A stretch of 64,000 nt of DNA from DAOTXR01 sp034435375 (lineage in GTDB: Bacteria > Chloroflexota > Anaerolineae > Aggregatilineales > UBA3940). A program made the translations under genes and the position numbers. The stretch is from assembly GCA_034435375.1 (NCBI GenBank), contig DAOTXR010000048.1:310001-374000 (forward strand), given 5' to 3'. Below, piece by piece: positions 60,686-64,000 of this stretch. The notes under the pieces were generated by a model that did no database searches, had not been told where the DNA came from, and saw nothing but the letters and a program-made list of their open reading frames with translations. Within the stretch, counting starts at the first letter, position 1; every line of letters begins with the position of its first letter.

Positions 60686-62023
60686 ATGATGACTTCATGC
60701 GCCATTCACGAACGCCCCATAGAGCTTTTGCAGCACCTGATCCGGTTCAACACGACCAATCCGCCGGGCAATGAGGCGGAGTGTGTCGCCTACATCAACC
60801 AGTTGCTGGGCGATGCCGGCATTGAGACAACGATTCTAGCCGACGACGATCGGCGGCCCAACCTGCTGGCTCGGTTGAGAGGGAGAGGAGATGCGCCTCC
60901 CCTGCTGATGTATGGGCACGTGGATGTGGTGACGACTGACCATCAGGAATGGACCCACCCACCCTTTGCGGCAGAGATCGCTGATGGGTACCTGTGGGGG
61001 CGAGGCGCGCTCGACATGAAGGGCGGCGTGGCAATGATGGTTGCCGCCTTTTTACGCGCCAAGGCCACGGGGATCGATCTGCCGGGCGATGTGCTGCTGG
61101 CCATCCTGAGCGATGAAGAGGCCGCCGGGACGCATGGCGCCCGATTCTTGGTCGAGCAGCATCCAGAGCAGTTCAAGAGTGTTCGCTACGCGATTGGCGA
61201 GTTTGGCGGCTTTACTCTGTATATGGGGGGGCGGAAGTTCTATCCCATTATGGTCGCTGAGAAGCAGATCTGCTCCGTCAGAGTCACCCTGCGCGGTCCT
61301 GCTGGACATGGGTCGCTGCCGATCCGAGGTGGGGCAATGGCCCGTTTGGGCGAAGCATTGCGCAGGTTAGATCGTCAACGTCTGCCGGTGCACATTACCC
61401 CGGCAGCTCGTCAGATGATCGACACCATCAGCCGTCACCTGCCGTATTTGTCCGGCGTTGTGTTACGGCAGCTGCTCAACCCTGTGCTCACCGATCACGT
61501 GCTGAACCTGCTGGGAGCACAGGGACATACTCTCGCGCCGCTGCTGCACAATACGGTTAGCCCCACGATAGTGCAGGGAGGCAACAAGATCAATGTCATC
61601 CCCGCTGAGGTCTCACTGGCGCTGGATGGGCGCCTGCTGCCTGGATTGGGGCCAGACGACATGATCCACGAACTAAGGGCGCTTTTGGGTGATGCCGTCG
61701 ATCTGGAAGTTGTGGAATATGACCCTGGCCCGCCTGATCCTGACATGGGTCTGTTTGATACGCTGGCTGGCGTCTTGCGTGAAGTCGATCCTGAGGGCGT
61801 CCCTATGCCACTGCTGCTGAGCGCTGTGACCGATGCGCGGTTCTTCGCGCGGCTGGGAATCCAGACCTACGGCTTCACGCCGATGCAGCTTGCGCCTGGG
61901 TTCAACTTCAGTAGCACCATCCATGCCGCTGACGAACGCATCCCGGTTGAGGCAGTCGAGTTCGGTACGCGTGCTATCTACACGTTGCTCCAGCGATTTG
62001 GAGACAAGGTCCCGGCCCCGTGA
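60686..62023 (+). CDS. M20-family metallopeptidase (ArgE/DapE/ACY1-like)
   Basis: A 445-aa dizinc hydrolase. Metal ligands appear in LLMYGHVDVV, GRGALDMKGG and LSDEEAAG (catalytic Glu). The internal lid domain (about 190-340) carries GPAGHGSLPIRGGAM. It could deacylate amino acids or cleave dipeptides; the substrate is not evident. The ATG at 60686 has no strong ribosome site. Confidence 0.9.
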   Translation: MMTSCAIHERPIELLQHLIRFNTTNPPGNEAECVAYINQLLGDAGIETTILADDDRRPNLLARLRGRGDAPPLLMYGHVDVVTTDHQEWTHPPFAAEIADGYLWGRGALDMKGGVAMMVAAFLRAKATGIDLPGDVLLAILSDEEAAGTHGARFLVEQHPEQFKSVRYAIGEFGGFTLYMGGRKFYPIMVAEKQICSVRVTLRGPAGHGSLPIRGGAMARLGEALRRLDRQRLPVHITPAARQMIDTISRHLPYLSGVVLRQLLNPVLTDHVLNLLGAQGHTLAPLLHNTVSPTIVQGGNKINVIPAEVSLALDGRLLPGLGPDDMIHELRALLGDAVDLEVVEYDPGPPDPDMGLFDTLAGVLREVDPEGVPMPLLLSAVTDARFFARLGIQTYGFTPMQLAPGFNFSSTIHAADERIPVEAVEFGTRAIYTLLQRFGDKVPAP

Positions 62024-62130
62024 CAAGGCCATTTTGACCTGAGAGAGACATTGCACGTGCTTGTAGACCGGACTGTGGGTTATACATAGTGTGCAAACGA
62101 CAGACAGTGGGGTGAGGGGGAGTATCTCAG

Positions 62131-62496
62131 ATGAACCGTACAATTCTGCAGTGGGCCGTGATCGTCTTGGCGGCAGTAACGGCGCTGATCCACCTGGCTT
62201 TGGGCGCGGCGGGCGTGCTCGATGGCCTGGATGCGCTCAGTATTCTTTTCATTCTGAATGGGATCGGGTTCTTCATGCTGCTCGCGGCAGTGTTCCTCAA
62301 CGTGCCGTTTTTTGCAGGACGGCGTGCGCTGGCACACTATCTGCTGATCGCCTTCGCTGCTGTGACGTTGGTGGCCTACTTTGTGGTGAATGGCTTTGTC
62401 GGCATGGGGATAGCAGCCATCATCAGCAAGGTGGCTGAAGCCCTGCTGATCGTTGCCACATTTCTACACCTGCGTGCGGTCCGGGAGTCTGTCTAG
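62131..62496 (+). CDS. Four-helix membrane protein of unknown function
   Basis: A 121-aa protein with four membrane segments (about residues 6-28, 36-57, 69-88 and 92-112), few polar residues and no visible catalytic motif. GAGGGGGAG precedes the ATG. It follows the peptidase by about 100 bases and may be cotranscribed. Confidence 0.72.
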   Translation: MNRTILQWAVIVLAAVTALIHLALGAAGVLDGLDALSILFILNGIGFFMLLAAVFLNVPFFAGRRALAHYLLIAFAAVTLVAYFVVNGFVGMGIAAIISKVAEALLIVATFLHLRAVRESV

Positions 62497-62569
62497 GCCA
62501 ATGGATGGCTATCACGCCGCGAAGTTCGCCGTGTGGCAGGAGTGTGGGCGCAAGCCAGAGTTCATGATC

Positions 62570-62596
62570 AGAGGGTCTCTAAACTAGAGACCCTCT
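62570..62596. terminator. Perfect palindromic hairpin between convergent genes
   Basis: AGAGGGTCTCT (62570-62580) and AGAGACCCTCT (62586-62596) form an 11-bp stem with loop AAACT. It has no U-tract on either strand, but its position between convergent genes suggests shared termination. Confidence 0.55.
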
Positions 62597-62652
62597 GCCA
62601 CAGGCGCCTGCTTTCGATGCAGCAGTTGACCTGCCCGTGAACCTGGCCAGAT

Positions 62653-63108
62653 TCAGTCTATTAGGCTCACGAATCGGACGCGCAGGTCGGTCAGGCGATT
62701 GCCTATCACCTTGGCCAGCTGTCGCATGATCTGGAAACCGATCTCCGGCTTGGCTTCCATGAGCTCGATCAGCCGATGGGCATCGAGTTTGGCAAGTTGG
62801 ACCTGGGTCGACGCAATTGCGTCCAGCGTGTAAGTGTATGGCTCGATCAGCGCCGACCAACCGACCACATCGCCCTCAACCATAGTAGACACATCGATCA
62901 GACGGGTTCGCTCTGCATCAAGGCTGAGCTTGAGGTCAACCTTCCCCTTGATGATCAAGTAAAGGGCGCTGGCTTCATCTCCGTCATGAAATAGCCAGTC
63001 TCCCGCGTCCAAGACAACTTCTTCGCTCAGCATGGCGATGTCTTTGAAGACAGCCGCATCCAAGCCGGCGAACAGTGCAAAACGGCGCAGCATTTCAGGT
63101 GAGATCAT
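62653..63108 (-). CDS. Cyclic nucleotide-binding domain protein of the hydrogenase operon
   Basis: A 151-aa single-domain protein of the CAP_ED fold without a DNA-binding domain. The phosphate-binding cassette region is MVEGDVVGWSALIEP, not a clear cAMP signature. Its ATG overlaps the stop of the protease gene (TGATG), so it is coupled to hydrogenase maturation. It may sense a nucleotide to regulate hydrogenase activity or only scaffold; inference from position. Confidence 0.82.
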   Translation of the reverse strand: MISPEMLRRFALFAGLDAAVFKDIAMLSEEVVLDAGDWLFHDGDEASALYLIIKGKVDLKLSLDAERTRLIDVSTMVEGDVVGWSALIEPYTYTLDAIASTQVQLAKLDAHRLIELMEAKPEIGFQIMRQLAKVIGNRLTDLRVRFVSLID

Positions 63109-63623
63109 CACAGCCTCCAGCAGCTATCGAGGGACACACTATAGGGATCAACCACCGGAGCCAGACCTAGCAGGTCCAGCACCTGACGGGCTGCCTCTGG
63201 GATCGCGGCGACAACGGGCGGAGTAGGCATTTTGCCAAAGGTCAACACTTCGCGGGCATAAATACCCACAATGTGGATGTGGTCATCAGTGGGCAGAGCC
63301 GCCCCCAAGCGGCGACCTACGCTCAGCGCCGTTGGTAGATCGACATCGTGCGCACTGGCCGTGTTCATTGTCTCTGGGAGGCAGCCTGCATCGAACTGAA
63401 CCACCCCACCGACTTTATCACCGGGCGACCACAGCGTGTCGATCAGGATCACACGTTCGTAGCCGATCATGGCTTCCATCAGCTCCAGGCCGCCGGTTGC
63501 CAGCTCAATCACGTCGATGACGGCGTCAGGTGGCAGCACGCGCTCAAGCAGTCGGGCTGTATAGATACCTGCTCCGTCGTCCGTCAGGATAGGGTTTCCC
63601 AGCCCGATCACCAGCGTCTTCAT
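63108..63623 (-). CDS. [NiFe] hydrogenase maturation protease (HyaD/HycI family)
   Basis: A 171-aa endopeptidase that cleaves the C-terminal tail of the hydrogenase large subunit after nickel insertion. Nickel-binding acidic and His residues are expected in IGLGNPILTDDGAG (Asp), the RVILIDT region (Asp) and DDHIHIVGI (His). It follows the large-subunit gene directly on the same strand, separated by a strong hairpin. Confidence 0.92.
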   Translation of the reverse strand: MKTLVIGLGNPILTDDGAGIYTARLLERVLPPDAVIDVIELATGGLELMEAMIGYERVILIDTLWSPGDKVGGVVQFDAGCLPETMNTASAHDVDLPTALSVGRRLGAALPTDDHIHIVGIYAREVLTFGKMPTPPVVAAIPEAARQVLDLLGLAPVVDPYSVSLDSCWRL

Positions 63624-63644
63624 GCCTTGTCTACTATTTATTAT

Positions 63645-63687
63645 GTCCAGCCCGGATCGAGAGGGGGGAGAACGATCCGGGCTGGAC
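63645..63687 (-). other. 15-bp hairpin between hydrogenase large subunit and protease genes
   Basis: GTCCAGCCCGGATCG (63645-63659) and CGATCCGGGCTGGAC (63673-63687) form a perfect 15-bp stem. On the minus strand the loop is C-rich (TTCTCCCCCCTCT) and is followed by an AT-rich run, not a U-tract. It may be a transcript-stabilising or attenuating element within the operon. Confidence 0.6.
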
Positions 63688-63720
63688 TCCTAGGATGCGT
63701 CAAAAGTGAGTGTCACGCTG

Positions 63721-64000
63721 TCAGCGTGTGATGTGTTGTGAACGATAATCTACCAGGTGGCCGTTGACATCCAGCACCAGGACCTCCAATGGCATCTGGC
63801 CCGGCAGCGAGTGTGTGGCGCAGCTGAAGCAAGGATCGTAGCTGCGGAAGGCCATCTCCACCATGTTCAGGATGCCATCGTTGACTACACCATTGTGGAT
63901 CAGGGCCGAAGCGGCCTTCTTGATGCTGAGGGTGATCGGCGCATTGTTGTTGGTTGTGCCGACGATCAGGTTCACCCGCGTCAGGATGCCGTTCTCATCC
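63721..64000 (-). CDS. [NiFe] hydrogenase large subunit, C-terminus (partial, group 3-like)
   Basis: The visible 92 residues run from DENGILTRVNLIVGTTNNNAPI to the stop and are contiguous to the right edge. VNLIVGTTNNNAPI is typical of group 3 (bidirectional, cofactor-coupled) hydrogenases. The distal nickel ligands are DPCFSCATH, followed by a cleavable tail of about 26 residues, the substrate of the protease encoded next. The N-terminal CxxC pair lies beyond the window. Confidence 0.93.
   Translation of the reverse strand, partial: DENGILTRVNLIVGTTNNNAPITLSIKKAASALIHNGVVNDGILNMVEMAFRSYDPCFSCATHSLPGQMPLEVLVLDVNGHLVDYRSQHITR

Overview
The window reads as a chromosomal segment of an anaerobic or facultatively anaerobic bacterium, most likely a member of the Chloroflexota (Anaerolineae-like). 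That placement is an inference. It rests on lipoproteins with long Pro/Thr linkers, a bifunctional homocysteine methyltransferase/MTHF reductase, core-type MetE, CooC-type ATPases, ATP-dependent PEP carboxykinase, formate-THF ligase and a group 3-like [NiFe] hydrogenase with its protease. No rRNA, tRNA, CRISPR array, phage or intact insertion sequence was recognised. Most genes have good Shine-Dalgarno sites and several promoters carry a perfect TATAAT.

Layout. 1-4.7 kb (minus): a biotin-dependent acyl-CoA carboxylase operon (BCCP, biotin carboxylase, carboxyltransferase) with a small membrane protein and a zinc-type dehydrogenase upstream. 4.9-9.9 kb: gyrA translationally coupled to a sensor kinase. 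10.1-13 kb: two CooC-like ATPases and a radical SAM protein. 13-16.5 kb (minus): core MetE, a peroxiredoxin and the methyltransferase/MTHF reductase fusion. 17-19.8 kb: an aspartate aminotransferase/PEP carboxykinase pair. 20-22 kb (minus): an exonuclease remnant, a PAP-phosphatase-like enzyme and a lipase-like hydrolase. 22.2-24.4 kb: a candidate small structured RNA with its own promoter and terminator, then a PhoP/PhoR-like pair. 24.5-26.5 kb: glutamine synthetase and a small membrane protein. 26.5-27.2 kb: an IS remnant, then a strong promoter and a 350-nt structured leader encoding a cysteine-rich peptide.

27.2-31.2 kb: a complete sulfur-carrier-protein cysteine biosynthesis operon (CysM, Mec metalloprotease, CysO, DUF4395, thioredoxin, MoeZ). 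31.4-35.4 kb: mutS and an acyl-CoA dehydrogenase. 35.7-42.2 kb (minus): a TetR-controlled ABC-2 exporter with two separate ATPases, one permease and two HlyD-like adaptors. 42.3-49.3 kb: an esterase lipoprotein, an AlaX editing protein, an unusual MBL-fold protein, a PP2C-like/beta-propeller membrane protein and an LCP protein. 49.4-55.1 kb: nth, mobA, a Yip1-like protein, fhs and a metallophosphoesterase. 55.2-60.1 kb: an ECF sigma/anti-sigma pair, a tiny CxxC protein, an ABC-2 exporter and a lipoprotein. 60.1-64 kb: a STAS protein, an M20 peptidase, and the 3' end of a [NiFe] hydrogenase operon.

The best candidates for undescribed biology are the cysteine-rich leader in front of the CysO-dependent cysteine operon, and the promoter-to-terminator RNA at 22245-22356. 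One-carbon genes (fhs, MTHF reductase fusion, core MetE, CooC pair) are scattered but point to folate- and corrinoid-linked metabolism. No CO dehydrogenase/acetyl-CoA synthase gene lies in the window itself.
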